This document shows, in pieces, positions 44,462-54,188 of a stretch of 64,000 nucleotides of DNA; the first letter of the stretch is position 1, and every line of letters begins with the position of its first letter. The stretch spans positions 124,001 to 188,000 of the forward strand of contig NZ_PZKC01000001.1 in assembly GCF_003034845.1 (NCBI RefSeq), read 5' to 3'. A program made the translations under genes and the position numbers. This stretch comes from Pseudothauera lacus (lineage in GTDB: Bacteria > Pseudomonadota > Gammaproteobacteria > Burkholderiales > Rhodocyclaceae). Below the pieces are notes generated by a model. The model saw only the letters and a program-made list of their open reading frames with translations, had not been told where the DNA came from and did no database searches.

Positions 44462-44536
44462 GGGCGAGGCGCTGCAAGAAGGCGCCGATCCTTGTATGGT
44501 GTCACCTGACAACAACACCCCACCGGAGGAGCCCCG

Positions 44537-45337
44537 ATGAGTGCCGTACCCGCCACTACCGACCAAGCCATGCTGCTGCGCGCCGACGCTGGCGGCGTCA
44601 CCCGCCTGACGCTCAACCGGCCGCTGCAGTTCAACGCGCTCTCCCAGGCGATGCTGGAAACGCTGATCGCCGCCATCGATGACATCGCCGCCGATCCGTC
44701 AGTGCGCGTGGTGGTGCTGGCCGGGGAGGGCAAGGCCTTCTGCGCCGGGCACGATCTCAAGGAGATGCGTGCCAACCACACCCTGGCCTTCCAGCAGGAG
44801 CTCTTCCGCCTCTGCGGCCGCTTCATGACCCGCCTCACCGAGATGCCGCAGCCGGTGATCGCGCGCGTGCATGGCATTGCCACCGCCGCGGGCTGCCAGC
44901 TGGTGTCGATGTGCGACCTTGCCGTCGCCGCCGATGTCGCCCGCTTCGCCGTTTCGGGGATCAACGTCGGCCTCTTCTGCGCCACCCCGAGCGTCGGCCT
45001 GTCGCGCAACATGGGGCGCAAGGAGGCCTTCGAGATGCTGGTCACCGGCGACTTCATCGACGCCCACGAGGCCTGCCGGCGCGGTCTGGTCAATCGTGTC
45101 GTCGCTGCGCAGGACCTCGACGAGGAGGTGGACCGCCTGGCGGCCGCCATCGTCGCCAAATCGCCCGCAGCCATCGCCATGGGCAAGCAGATGTTCTACC
45201 GCCAGCTCGAAATGGGTCTCGACGCCGCCTACCAGCTCGCCGCGGAGACCATGGCCTGCAACGCCATGTGCGAGGACGCCGCCGAAGGCATCGACGCCTT
45301 CATCGCCAAACGCAAGCCGGAGTGGAAGGGGCGCTGA
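44537..45337 (+). CDS. Enoyl-CoA hydratase/isomerase family protein
   Basis: A 266-residue crotonase-fold enzyme. The CoA/oxyanion segments are FCAGHDLKEM (about 67-77) and GIATAAGCQLVSMCDLAVAA (about 112-131). It has a strong ribosome site (CCGGAGGAG) before the ATG. A TatD-type gene follows 13 bp later. The precise substrate (2-enoyl-CoA of fatty acid or aromatic catabolism) cannot be told from sequence. A hydratase with only one of the two usual Glu residues could be an isomerase. Confidence 0.88.
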   Translation: MSAVPATTDQAMLLRADAGGVTRLTLNRPLQFNALSQAMLETLIAAIDDIAADPSVRVVVLAGEGKAFCAGHDLKEMRANHTLAFQQELFRLCGRFMTRLTEMPQPVIARVHGIATAAGCQLVSMCDLAVAADVARFAVSGINVGLFCATPSVGLSRNMGRKEAFEMLVTGDFIDAHEACRRGLVNRVVAAQDLDEEVDRLAAAIVAKSPAAIAMGKQMFYRQLEMGLDAAYQLAAETMACNAMCEDAAEGIDAFIAKRKPEWKGR

Positions 45338-45350
45338 AGCGCTTCACGGC

Positions 45351-46118
45351 ATGCTGATCGACACCCACTGCCATCTCGACGCCGCCGAGTTCGACGGCGA
45401 CCGCGAGGCAGTGCTGGCCGGCGCACGCCGCGCCGGCGTCGCCGCCTTCGTCGTGCCGGCGGTGGAGCGTGCGGGCTTCGCGCGTATCGACGCGCTGCGC
45501 CGCGCCCACGACGACATCCATGTGGCCTGGGGCATCCACCCGCTGTACGTCGACGGCGCCACGGATGACGACCTCGCCGTGCTCGACGCCCGCCTGGCTG
45601 CGGGCGATGCGCTGGCGGTAGGGGAGATCGGCCTCGATTACTATGTCGACGGTGTCGATCGCAACCGTCAGACCGGGCTGTTCACCGCCCAGCTGCGCCT
45701 GGCGCGGCGCCACGACCTGCCGGTGATCCTGCACATCCGCCGCGCCCAGGACGACATCCTCAAGCACCTCCGCCGCCTGCCGGTACGTGGCGGCATTGCC
45801 CACGCCTTCAACGGCAGCCGACAGCAGGCAGAGGCCTTCATCGCCCTCGGTTTCAAGCTTGGTTTTGGTGGAGCGATGAGCTACCCGGGCTCACGGCGCA
45901 TCCGCGAACTGGCCGCTACCCTGCCGCTGGACGCCCTCGTGCTGGAAACCGACGCCCCCGACATGGCGCCGGCCTGGGCTCCACGCACCCGCAACACGCC
46001 CGCCGCACTGCCGGCCTACGCGGCGATACTGGCCGAACTGCGCGGCATGGCGGTGGCCGATCTGATCGCCGCCACCGCCGCCAACGCACGCCTGGCACTG
46101 CCGGGCCTGCCCGGCTGA
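45351..46118 (+). CDS. TatD family metal-dependent hydrolase (DNase)
   Basis: A 255-residue TIM-barrel metallohydrolase. Metal ligands: DTHCHLD at the N-terminus (4-10), GEIGLDYY (about 82-89), HIRRAQDD, and ETDAPDMAP (about 200-208). TatD proteins act as 3'-5' exonucleases in DNA repair. The frame starts with ATG at 45351. It follows the hydratase gene and converges on the chemoreceptor gene, with 9 bp between stops. Confidence 0.92.
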   Translation: MLIDTHCHLDAAEFDGDREAVLAGARRAGVAAFVVPAVERAGFARIDALRRAHDDIHVAWGIHPLYVDGATDDDLAVLDARLAAGDALAVGEIGLDYYVDGVDRNRQTGLFTAQLRLARRHDLPVILHIRRAQDDILKHLRRLPVRGGIAHAFNGSRQQAEAFIALGFKLGFGGAMSYPGSRRIRELAATLPLDALVLETDAPDMAPAWAPRTRNTPAALPAYAAILAELRGMAVADLIAATAANARLALPGLPG

Positions 46119-46127
46119 GCACAGCCC

Positions 46128-47756
46128 TCAGACGCGGAAGCGTTGCACCGCCGCGAGCATCTCGCCGGCCACACCGTTGAGCGATTCAGCGGCGGCCGCC
46201 GACTGGTCGGTGGCGCTGTTGGTCTCTTCAGCCTGCTGGGCGATTTCCTCGATACGGCGGGCGACTTCGGAAGAGGCCATCGACTGCTCGCGCAAGGCGT
46301 CGTTGAGCTCGGCGACGATCACCGCGACCTGCTGGGACATCTCCTGCAGGCTGCCGATCACCGCGCCGGCGGAGCTTGCCTGCGCGCTGCTGTCATGCAC
46401 CGCCTTTACGCCGCGCTCGATACCCAGCACCACGTCACGCGTGGAAGCCTGCACCTTGGCGACGACCTCGGCGATTTCGCCGGTTGCCTTGGCGGTGCGC
46501 TCGGAGAGCTTGCGCACCTCGTCGGCAACCACGGCAAAGCCACGCCCGGTGTCGCCGGCACGGGCCGCTTCGATGGCGGCATTGAGGGCGAGCAGGTTGG
46601 TCTGCTCGGCAATGTCGCGAATCACCCCGACGATCTGCGAGATGCTCTCCGACTGCGCCTCCAGCCCGGCGATCTGCTGCGCAGCCTCACCGACCACGCT
46701 GCCCACCTGACTCATGTTGCCGATCAACTGATCGACGGTCTGCCGTCCCGAACGCGCCTGGGTATCCGATTCTCCGGCGACACGGGCGGCATCGGCAGTG
46801 CGCTCGGAGACGTGCGAGATCGACACCGTGAGTTCCTCCACGCTGGCTGCGATGGCGGAGGCGGCATTGCTCTGCGCTGCGGTGCTGAGACCCACCTGGG
46901 CGGCACTCTCCTTCAGCTGGGCGGAGGCGGAAGCAACCTGGGTGGCACTTTCACGGGTTGAGGTCATGGCCTCACGCAGTGCCCCCTGCATGTCCGCCAT
47001 GGCGACCGCCAGCGCCCCGATCTCGTCAGCGCTGGGTTCGGGCAACGGCGCCTTCAGGTCGCCGCCGGCAATCGCCCGCAGGGCGTGCACCGCAGCTTGC
47101 AGGCGCTGTCCAATGCGGGCCGCAAAAGCCAGCGTCAGCACTACCGTCAACACCAGTGCGAGCGCGGCGGCAATGAGTCCGGCGCGCAGCGTGATCTGCA
47201 CTTCCTCCTCGGCGTGCTGGGCGGCGGCCCTCGACGCTTCGGTGTTGTAGTCAACCAGCGCATCGACGGCGTCGCGCACGGCATTGGCGCGTTCCACCCA
47301 GACCGTGCGGCGCAGCTCCTGGGCACCGTCTTCGTCGCCGTTGCGCAGGCGTTCGCGAGCCTGGCCGACCACCGCATGGTAGGCCTCGATCGCCTTGCTG
47401 ATCTCACCCAGCATGGCCTGCTCCGCAGGGGTGTCGGCGAGCGGGCGGTAGGCTTCGATGGCCTGCATCAGTTCGCCATTCAGGCTATCCAGCGAGCGCT
47501 CGATGCGGGCCGCGTTTTCCGGCGGATCGGGGAGCAGATACTCCAGACTGCGTACCCGGTAACGCAGCCGCAACTGGCTGATCGCCGCCGCTGCCTTGAC
47601 CCCCGGAAGACCTTGCTCGGCCATGAAGGCGGCGTCGTTGCCGATCACCCGGACCTCGTAGAGGGTATAGGCCACCGCCAGCAGCAGCACGCCACCCGAC
47701 AGGGCCGAGAAACAGAACAGCTTGGCCCGCATGCTCAGATTATCGACGATACCCAT
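46128..47756 (-). CDS. Methyl-accepting chemotaxis protein with four-helix-bundle sensor
   Basis: A 542-residue chemoreceptor. The first helix (about 12-30) is followed by a periplasmic helical sensor (about 35-190, four-helix-bundle type). A second helix (about 192-215), HAMP and the signalling coiled coil come next. The CheA/CheW tip is [32 protein letters not shown], split here for length: [17 protein letters not shown] and then [11 protein letters not shown]. The C-terminus ends in [10 protein letters not shown] with no pentapeptide. ATG 47756 is preferred because GGGGGGTAGGAAG lies before it; 47780 is an alternative. Confidence 0.9.
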   Translation of the reverse strand: MGIVDNLSMRAKLFCFSALSGGVLLLAVAYTLYEVRVIGNDAAFMAEQGLPGVKAAAAISQLRLRYRVRSLEYLLPDPPENAARIERSLDSLNGELMQAIEAYRPLADTPAEQAMLGEISKAIEAYHAVVGQARERLRNGDEDGAQELRRTVWVERANAVRDAVDALVDYNTEASRAAAQHAEEEVQITLRAGLIAAALALVLTVVLTLAFAARIGQRLQAAVHALRAIAGGDLKAPLPEPSADEIGALAVAMADMQGALREAMTSTRESATQVASASAQLKESAAQVGLSTAAQSNAASAIAASVEELTVSISHVSERTADAARVAGESDTQARSGRQTVDQLIGNMSQVGSVVGEAAQQIAGLEAQSESISQIVGVIRDIAEQTNLLALNAAIEAARAGDTGRGFAVVADEVRKLSERTAKATGEIAEVVAKVQASTRDVVLGIERGVKAVHDSSAQASSAGAVIGSLQEMSQQVAVIVAELNDALREQSMASSEVARRIEEIAQQAEETNSATDQSAAAAESLNGVAGEMLAAVQRFRV

Positions 47757-47900
47757 CTTCCTACCCCCCGGTTGGTCCATCTCTGACTGCTGTCCCGCGC
47801 ACGGGACACTCGTTCTTCAACGGAAATGCTGACTCAGACTTTAGCAGTATGAGAGCGGCAGTCTTGCGGAAAGTGCCGGATGGTTGGCGATGGCAATGAA

Positions 47901-47924
47901 AAAAGGCACCCGCAGGTGCCTTTT
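47901..47924 (-). terminator. Bidirectional intrinsic terminator after sodB
   Basis: AAAAGGCACC-CGCA-GGTGCCTTTT. On the minus strand the stem is followed by TTTTTT, placed 30 bp beyond the sodB stop. On the plus strand it ends TTTTAAA. Confidence 0.9.
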
Positions 47925-47955
47925 AAACTCACGCGCGGCTCAGCGCCGCCAGGGT

Positions 47956-48543
47956 TCAGGCCGCAAAATTGGCTGCAGCGAAGTCCCAGTTGGCCAGCTT
48001 GTCGAGGAAGGTGGCAACGAAGTCCGGACGACGGTTGCGGTAGTCGATGTAATAGGCGTGCTCCCACACGTCGACACAGAGCAGGGCGGTGTCGCCGGTG
48101 GTCAGCGGGGTGCCTGCGGCGCCCATGTTGACGATGTCGACGCTGCCGTCGGCCTTCTTCACCAGCCAGGTCCAGCCCGAACCGAAGTTGCCCACGGCGG
48201 AAGCCTGAAAGGCCTTCTTGAAGTCCTCGAAGGATCCCCACTTGGCCTTGATCGCCTCACCCAGGGTGCCATTCGGCTCGCCGCCACCGTTGGGCTTCAT
48301 GCTGCTCCAGAAGAAGGTGTGGTTCCACACCTGCGCAGCGTTGTTGTACACGCCGCCGGCCGGCGCCTTCTTGACGATGGCTTCGAGGTCGAGATTCTCG
48401 AACTCGGTGCCCTTGATCAGGTTGTTGAGGTTGGTGACGTAGGCCTGGTGGTGCTTGCCGTGGTGGAACTCCAGCGTCTCGGCGGAGATGTGCGGGGCGA
48501 GGGCGTCCTTGGCGTACGGCAGTTGCGGCAGGGTGTGTTCCAT
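47956..48543 (-). CDS. sodB: Superoxide dismutase, iron type
   Basis: A 195-residue cytosolic enzyme. Metal ligands: His in HHGKHHQAY, His in [11 protein letters not shown], Asp and His in [19 protein letters not shown], split here: [22 protein letters not shown] is the typical Fe-type block; the Fe versus Mn choice is inferred. AAGGAGAG six bases before the ATG sets the start. A strong terminator lies after it. xseA lies upstream on the same strand with a 54-bp gap. Confidence 0.94.
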   Translation of the reverse strand: MEHTLPQLPYAKDALAPHISAETLEFHHGKHHQAYVTNLNNLIKGTEFENLDLEAIVKKAPAGGVYNNAAQVWNHTFFWSSMKPNGGGEPNGTLGEAIKAKWGSFEDFKKAFQASAVGNFGSGWTWLVKKADGSVDIVNMGAAGTPLTTGDTALLCVDVWEHAYYIDYRNRRPDFVATFLDKLANWDFAAANFAA

Positions 48544-48597
48544 GTGTCTCTCCTTGCTGATGGCAGATATAATGTTGGGGAACAAAGCCCGACTATT

Positions 48598-49992
48598 CTA
48601 GTCGGGAATGGCCGGCCCGCGCAACGGCGGAGCGCCGCTGTCGGCAGCGGTGACCTCGGCGCTCAGCGTACCACGGGCGAGTTGCACGACGATGGCGCTG
48701 CCGGCAGGAGCCTGGACGCTGTCGCGCAGGATCTGCCCGCGGGCATCGCGGACGATGCCGTAACCGCGCTGCAGCACGGCCTGCGGGTCCAGATGGCGCA
48801 GGTGGCCGCCAAGGGTGTCGAGGCGGTCTCCACAGCGCTGCAGTTGGGCGTGCATGGCGCGTTGCAGGGCGTGAGCAGTGCCATCGACACGCTCACGGGC
48901 CGGACGCAGCGCGGGGCGGGCGGCGTGCAGGCGCAGCGCAAGCTTTTCCAGCTGCTGCTGATGGCGCTCCAGTTGCTTTTGCCACGCGCCCTGCAGGCGC
49001 TGGCCTCGGACGCCGAGCTGCTCGCCTGCCGTCGCCAGGCGCTGACGGGGGTGTACCAGGCGCAGCGCGGCGCGATCCACGCGCTGCGTCCAGGCCCCGT
49101 GCATCTGCGCCATGGCGCGCTGCAGGCGCAAGGCGCTGCCTGCGAGGGCCTCGCTGGCCGCATGATAGCCGGCACTGGCCAGTTCGGCTGCGGCGGTGGG
49201 GGTGGCGGCACGCACGTCGGCGGCGAAATCGGCGATGGTGACGTCGGTCTCGTGGCCGACGCCGCTGACCACAGGAATCGGGCAGGCACGGATGCGCCGG
49301 GCGAGAGTCTCGTCGTTGAAGGGCCAGAGATCTTCCATGCTGCCCCCGCCACGTACCAGCAGAAGCAGATCGCTACCGTCCTGCTGCTGCCGCCGCGCGG
49401 CGGTGTCGATCGCCGCGCACAGCGCCGCCGCAGCCTCGGCGCCCTGCACGGCAGCCGGATAGATCACCACCGGCACGCCAGGCGCGCGCCGACGCAAGGC
49501 CGCCAGCACGTCGCCGAGCGCGGCCGCGGCGGTTGAGGTAACCACCGCGATGGCGCGCGGATAGCGGGGCAGGGGGCGCTTGGCGGTGGCATCGAAGAGG
49601 CCTTCGGCGGCCAGGCGTTCGCGCAGTCGCATGAAGGCTTCGTACAGCCGCCCGGCGCCACCTTCGCGCATGGCCTCGACGTTGAGCTGGAAGTCGCCCC
49701 TGGCTTCGTACAGCGTAACCAGCGCGCGGACGTCCACGTGCATGCCGTTGGCCGGCAGGAAACCCAGTGCCTGAGCACGGTTGCGCCACATCGTGCAGCG
49801 TACCTGGGCGCTGTCATCCTTGAGGGTGAAATAGATATGGCCGGACGGCGCCCGCACCAGGTTGGAGATCTCTCCGCCTATCCACATCAGCGGAAAGCTG
49901 CGTTCCAGGGTTTCGCGGGCCAGCCGGTTGAGAGCCGACACCGGCACGACCTGGGCGGCAGCGCCGGAGGAGGGCATTGAGGTGCTGTTCAT
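48598..49992 (-). CDS. xseA: Exodeoxyribonuclease VII large subunit
   Basis: A 464-residue nuclease subunit. The N-terminal OB-fold has WIGGEISNL and GHIYFTLKDD. The catalytic domain has VVTSTAAAALGDVL, LLLVRGGGSMEDLWPFND and SGVGHETDVTIADFAAD. A long C-terminal coiled coil follows (about 290-400). It cuts ssDNA to small oligonucleotides together with XseB, which is not in the window. The first ATG at 49992 is used. Upstream is the AT-rich gap. Confidence 0.96.
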   Translation of the reverse strand: MNSTSMPSSGAAAQVVPVSALNRLARETLERSFPLMWIGGEISNLVRAPSGHIYFTLKDDSAQVRCTMWRNRAQALGFLPANGMHVDVRALVTLYEARGDFQLNVEAMREGGAGRLYEAFMRLRERLAAEGLFDATAKRPLPRYPRAIAVVTSTAAAALGDVLAALRRRAPGVPVVIYPAAVQGAEAAAALCAAIDTAARRQQQDGSDLLLLVRGGGSMEDLWPFNDETLARRIRACPIPVVSGVGHETDVTIADFAADVRAATPTAAAELASAGYHAASEALAGSALRLQRAMAQMHGAWTQRVDRAALRLVHPRQRLATAGEQLGVRGQRLQGAWQKQLERHQQQLEKLALRLHAARPALRPARERVDGTAHALQRAMHAQLQRCGDRLDTLGGHLRHLDPQAVLQRGYGIVRDARGQILRDSVQAPAGSAIVVQLARGTLSAEVTAADSGAPPLRGPAIPD

Positions 49993-50321
49993 GGGCGCGG
50001 ATTGTAGCGGAAATCCACAGCTTTACGGGCTTGTCAAGGGTTTGTCGCATTATCCATGGTCTATGCATGGTCTTTTGCAAAGCATTGTTTTTACGAGACT
50101 ATTTTGTTGCACATTTTTTAATCAGAGTGCCTCAACGCCTGTAGTGACGCCACTTGCGCGCCGTATCTGCATTTCGTCCACAAAGTTATCCACAGCTTTT
50201 GTGGATTCTCCGCGCAAGCCCTTGTGCCTGCTGGCAATGCACAGCGGGTAGCGGCGATGGCTTGCCCTCACCGGCCGCGGGCGCTAGAGTCACGCCTTTC
50301 AGCATTCGGGAGTACGGGCGC
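49993..50321. other. 329-bp AT-rich gap between divergent xseA and exbB, with DnaA-box-like sites
   Basis: No gene is seen. Counting 50041-50100 gives about 38 percent G+C. A perfect DnaA box TTATCCACA is at 50186-50194. Near-matches are AAATCCACA (50011-50019), TTATCCATG (50050-50058), TCGTCCACA (50174-50182) and, on the minus strand, GAATCCACA (50208-50200). A T-rich tract runs through about 50080-50120. It also must hold promoters for xseA and exbB. Confidence 0.55.
50262..50290 (+). promoter_or_regulatory. Candidate sigma-70 promoter for the exbB operon
   Basis: TTGCCC (50262-50267), a 17-bp spacer and TAGAGT (50285-50290). It would give a leader of about 25 bases before the GTG start of exbB. 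Confidence 0.5.
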
Positions 50322-50930
50322 GTGTTTGCGATCATCCAGGCCGTGGGCTGGCCGATCTGGCCTTTGTTGCTGGCATCCGTCATCGCCGTCGCGCTGATCA
50401 TCGAACGCTCGCTGAGCCTGCGCCGTGCGCGCGTGGTGCCCTACGATCTGCTCGAGAAGGTCATTGCCGACTACCGTGCGCACGGTGCAGCGCCCGAAAT
50501 GATCACCCGCGTCGCCCGTCATTCCCCGCTTGGCCGTGTGCTTGCGGCCGGGCTGCGCAACGTCGCCAGCTCACGCGAGGTGATGAAGGAGTCGATCGAG
50601 GACGCCGGTCGCGCGGTCCTGCACGAACTCGAACGCTTTCTTACCACCCTCGGCACCATTGCCGCGATCTCGCCGCTGCTGGGATTGTTCGGCACCATCA
50701 TCGGCATGATCGACATCTTCGCCTCCCAGGGCGTCCACGGCGCCAATCCGCAACAGCTCGCACAGGGCATTTCGATTGCCTTGTACACCACCGGCCTGGG
50801 GTTGATCATCGCCATTCCGGCGACCATTTTCTGGCGCCATTTCCGCGCCCTCATCGACAGTTTCGTGATCGACATGGAGCAGCAGGCCATCGAGCTGGTC
50901 GAGGTGGTGCACGGCGAGCGCGTCGCCTGA
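50322..50930 (+). CDS. exbB: ExbB/TolQ/MotA-type proton channel protein
   Basis: A 202-residue inner-membrane protein with three helices (about 8-25, 112-135 and 150-172). LGTIAAISPLLGLFGTIIGMI carries the conserved Gly/Thr/Pro positions, split here as ISPLLGLFGTI. It uses the proton gradient with ExbD and a TonB or similar partner. The start is GTG at 50322 with GGGAG nine bases upstream. It heads the exbB-exbD-lpxK-Trm112-kdsB run. Confidence 0.93.
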   Translation: MFAIIQAVGWPIWPLLLASVIAVALIIERSLSLRRARVVPYDLLEKVIADYRAHGAAPEMITRVARHSPLGRVLAAGLRNVASSREVMKESIEDAGRAVLHELERFLTTLGTIAAISPLLGLFGTIIGMIDIFASQGVHGANPQQLAQGISIALYTTGLGLIIAIPATIFWRHFRALIDSFVIDMEQQAIELVEVVHGERVA

Positions 50931-50940
50931 GGCCGCGGAG

Positions 50941-51366
50941 ATGGATTTCCGCCGCAGCAGCCGCAGCCAGCAGGAGCCCGAAGTCAGTCTCATCCCGCTG
51001 ATCGACGTGGTGCTGGTGATCATCATCTTCCTGATGCTCACCACCACCTTCTCCAAGGTTTCCGGACTGGAGATCAATCTGCCCACCGCTGCCGGCGGAG
51101 CCACCGAGAGCAAGACCGAAGAGATCGTCGTTGCCGTCACCGCCGCCGGCGACATCCTTGTCAACCGTCAGCCGGTGGGTGCCCGCGAAGTGGATGCGAT
51201 TGCTGCCGCGCTGGGCAAGGCTGCGCCGGCCGACGGCAGCCAGCGCGTGGTGATCATCAACGCCGACGCGCGCGCCGCACACCAGAGCGTGGTGGACGTC
51301 ATGCAGGCCGCGCAGCGTGTCGGCCTCGCCCACATCACCTTCGCCATCCAGTCGCAGGAGCCCTGA
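50941..51366 (+). CDS. exbD: ExbD/TolR family protein
   Basis: A 141-residue single-pass protein. The membrane helix (about 17-36) holds the proton-carrying Asp in LIPLIDVVLVIIIF. The periplasmic domain follows. It pairs with ExbB to energise outer-membrane processes. No TonB gene is adjacent. The start is the ATG 10 bp after exbB. Confidence 0.94.
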   Translation: MDFRRSSRSQQEPEVSLIPLIDVVLVIIIFLMLTTTFSKVSGLEINLPTAAGGATESKTEEIVVAVTAAGDILVNRQPVGAREVDAIAAALGKAAPADGSQRVVIINADARAAHQSVVDVMQAAQRVGLAHITFAIQSQEP

Positions 51367-51395
51367 TTGAACGGCGGGGCCTCGCCGCAGCGCCG

Positions 51396-52409
51396 ATGAG
51401 CCGGCAGGCGCCCGGACACTGGCACCGGCGCGGGGCGCTCGCCCTCTGCCTGCTGCCGCTGGCGCTGCTCTTCGGCATCGTCGCCGGCGTACGCCGCCTG
51501 CTTTACCGCCATCGCCTGCTGCGTTGCCAGACCCTGCCGGTGCCGGTGGTGGTGGTCGGCAACATCGCCGTCGGCGGCAGCGGCAAGACACCGGTGGTTG
51601 CCTGGCTGGCCGATGCGCTGCGTGCCGCCGGGCATCGGCCAGGCATAGTCAGCCGCGGCTATGGCGGCCGGGTGGAAGGCGTCGAAGTCATCGCCGGCGA
51701 CGGCGACCCCGCCCGCCACGGCGACGAACCGGTGCTGCTGGCGCGTCTCACCGGCTGCCCGCTGGCGATCGGCAGGGACCGCCCGGCGGCTGGCCGGGCA
51801 CTGCTGGATGCCCATCCCGAATGCGACGTGCTGATCAGTGACGACGGCCTCCAGCACTACCGCCTGGGGCGCACGGTGGAGGTTGCCGTGGTCGATGAGA
51901 GTGTGCTCGGCAACCGCCTGTTGCTGCCTGCCGGCCCCCTGCGCGAGGGGCTGGGCCGCCTGCGCCAGGTCGATCTCGTTCTCGCCCACGGCCCGCTGTC
52001 GCCGGCACTGGACGCGGCGCTGGGCAGCACCCCGGTGTACTCGATGACGCTCGAAGGGCGTGAGCTGCGCCAACTCGGCGGTGCCGGGGGGCGCATCGAC
52101 GCCGCCGAGCTGCGCGGGCGCAAGGTCCATGCCTTTGCCGGCATCGGCCGCCCGCAGCGCTTCTTCGACCACCTGCGCGCGCTCGGGCTGGACGTCGTCG
52201 GTCATCCCTTTGCCGACCACCACCGCTTCAGCGCCGCCGACTTTTCCGTCGCCGGCGACGCCCCCTGCCTGTTGACCAGCAAGGATGCGGTAAAATGCGC
52301 GCCTTTCGCATCGGCCGAGTTCTGGGAACTGCCGGTGACGGCGCGCATCGACGATGCCGCCGCCGCCCACATCATGGAGAAACTGAGGCATGGACGCCCG
52401 ACTGCTTGA
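51396..52409 (+). CDS. lpxK: Tetraacyldisaccharide 4'-kinase
   Basis: A 337-residue membrane-associated kinase that phosphorylates the lipid A disaccharide. Walker A is [14 protein letters not shown] (about 55-68). VSRGYGG and [12 protein letters not shown] are typical. An N-terminal helix (about 14-32) anchors it. It starts 29 bp after exbD. Its 3' end overlaps the start of the Trm112-like gene by 20 bp. kdsB in the same run also supplies lipopolysaccharide synthesis. Confidence 0.95.
   Translation: MSRQAPGHWHRRGALALCLLPLALLFGIVAGVRRLLYRHRLLRCQTLPVPVVVVGNIAVGGSGKTPVVAWLADALRAAGHRPGIVSRGYGGRVEGVEVIAGDGDPARHGDEPVLLARLTGCPLAIGRDRPAAGRALLDAHPECDVLISDDGLQHYRLGRTVEVAVVDESVLGNRLLLPAGPLREGLGRLRQVDLVLAHGPLSPALDAALGSTPVYSMTLEGRELRQLGGAGGRIDAAELRGRKVHAFAGIGRPQRFFDHLRALGLDVVGHPFADHHRFSAADFSVAGDAPCLLTSKDAVKCAPFASAEFWELPVTARIDDAAAAHIMEKLRHGRPTA
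52291..52296 (+). promoter_or_regulatory. Candidate internal -10 (TAAAAT) in lpxK for the Trm112/kdsB genes
   Basis: TAAAAT within GATGCGGTAAAATGCGCGCC, in the last part of lpxK, about 95 bp before the Trm112 ATG. The block matches that before ppx. The nearest TTGACC is only 13 bp away, so the -35 is not convincing. Confidence 0.35.
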
Positions 52410-52578
52410 CATCCTCGTCTGCCCGCTGTGCAAGGGCCCGCTCGACTACCGCAAGGACAAGCAGGATCTGGTCTGCAAGGCCGACCGGCTGGCCTTTCCG
52501 ATCCGTGACGGCATCCCGGTGATGCTCGAAGAGGAAGCGGCCGCTCTGAGCGCCGAAGAAGCCGACGCCCTGCGCTGA
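52390..52578 (+). CDS. Trm112-like protein (YcaR)
   Basis: A 62-residue zinc-ribbon-like protein. [10 protein letters not shown] supplies a Cys-x-x-Cys pair and [20 protein letters not shown] the rest of the fold, with one further Cys rather than a full CxxC. Trm112 family members usually activate methyltransferases; this short bacterial form is regularly found between lpxK and kdsB. It overlaps lpxK by 20 bp and ends 17 bp before kdsB. Confidence 0.92.
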   Translation: MDARLLDILVCPLCKGPLDYRKDKQDLVCKADRLAFPIRDGIPVMLEEEAAALSAEEADALR

Positions 52579-52595
52579 AGCGGGCACCATCCACG

Positions 52596-53369
52596 ATGCA
52601 TCCCTTCAGAGTCGTCATTCCCGCCCGTTTCGCCTCCACCCGCCTGCCCGGCAAGCCGCTCGCCGACATCTGCGGCAAGCCCATGGTGGTGCGCGTGATC
52701 GAGCGCGCCGAGCTCGCCGGGGCGCCGGAGATCTGGGTCGCCACCGACCATCAGGAAGTCTTCGACGCCGTGCGCGCTGCCGGCGGCCAGGCGCTGATGA
52801 CGCGCAGCGACCACCCCAGCGGCACCGACCGCCTTGCCGAAGTGGTCGAGCGTCTGGGCTGGGACGACAGCGACATCGTCGTCAACGTGCAGGGCGACGA
52901 GCCCCTCATCGACCCCGCGCTGATCTCCGCCGTTGCCCACGCCCTGCGCGAGGACCCGCAGGCCGCCATCGCCACTGCGGCGCATGCGCTGCACAGTGCG
53001 GTGGAGATGTTCAACCCCAACGTCGTCAAGGTGGTGTGCAACGCCGCCGGGCAGGCGCTGTACTTCTCCCGCGCGCCGCTGCCGTGGGCACGCGACGCCT
53101 TTGCCAGCAGCCGTGACAGCCTGCCGGCCGGCCTGCCGGTGCTGCGCCACGTCGGCATCTACGCCTACCGGGTGTCCTTCCTGCGCCGTTACGCCGCGCT
53201 CGCGCCTTCGCCGCTGGAGCACTGGGAGGCGCTCGAACAGCTGCGCGCGCTGTGGCACGGCTATCGCATCCAGGTCCTGGAGGTCACCGCAGCGCCGCCG
53301 GCCGGTGTCGATACCGAGGAAGATCTCGCCCGCGTGCGCCAGGTCTTCGCCCGCGGCGGGCCCGATTGA
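52596..53369 (+). CDS. kdsB: 3-deoxy-manno-octulosonate cytidylyltransferase
   Basis: A 257-residue enzyme that activates Kdo as CMP-Kdo for lipopolysaccharide core. [15 protein letters not shown] (about 8-22), [10 protein letters not shown] and HVGIYAYR are signature blocks. Length is standard. It is 17 bp after the Trm112-like gene and is followed by a GGCGGC hairpin before adk. Confidence 0.97.
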   Translation: MHPFRVVIPARFASTRLPGKPLADICGKPMVVRVIERAELAGAPEIWVATDHQEVFDAVRAAGGQALMTRSDHPSGTDRLAEVVERLGWDDSDIVVNVQGDEPLIDPALISAVAHALREDPQAAIATAAHALHSAVEMFNPNVVKVVCNAAGQALYFSRAPLPWARDAFASSRDSLPAGLPVLRHVGIYAYRVSFLRRYAALAPSPLEHWEALEQLRALWHGYRIQVLEVTAAPPAGVDTEEDLARVRQVFARGGPD

Positions 53370-53385
53370 GGCGGCTTGCGCCGCC
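53370..53385. terminator. Hairpin between kdsB and adk
   Basis: GGCGGC-TTGC-GCCGCC begins at the last base of the kdsB stop codon. No T-tract, so it is likely an mRNA-end or attenuation structure, not a strong terminator. Confidence 0.4.
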
Positions 53386-53418
53386 CGGGATGCTCAAGTA
53401 AGTTCGATCTTTTCATAA

Positions 53419-54111
<693 letters not shown>

Positions 54112-54131
54112 CACAGCGTCGGCATCATCCT

Positions 54132-54165
54132 GCGGCCGCTGCCGGCATTGCCCGGCACCGGCCGC
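54132..54165 (+). terminator. Interrupted hairpin between adk and the phosphofructokinase gene
   Basis: GCGGCC and GCCGG pair with CCGGC and GGCCGC around a small loop, followed by TTGCAGTTT. A weak terminator or read-through structure. Confidence 0.4.
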
Positions 54166-54188
54166 TTGCAGTTTGATCAGGAGCTCAC

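Noticed and set aside
49993-50321. Calling the DnaA-box region the chromosomal origin
   Set aside because: No dnaA, dnaN, gyrB, parAB or gidA nearby and no 13-mer array; only a cluster of boxes is supported.
50200-50321. A Fur box controlling exbB
   Set aside because: No GATAATGATAATCATTATC-like sequence was found; exbBD here group with lipopolysaccharide genes rather than iron genes.
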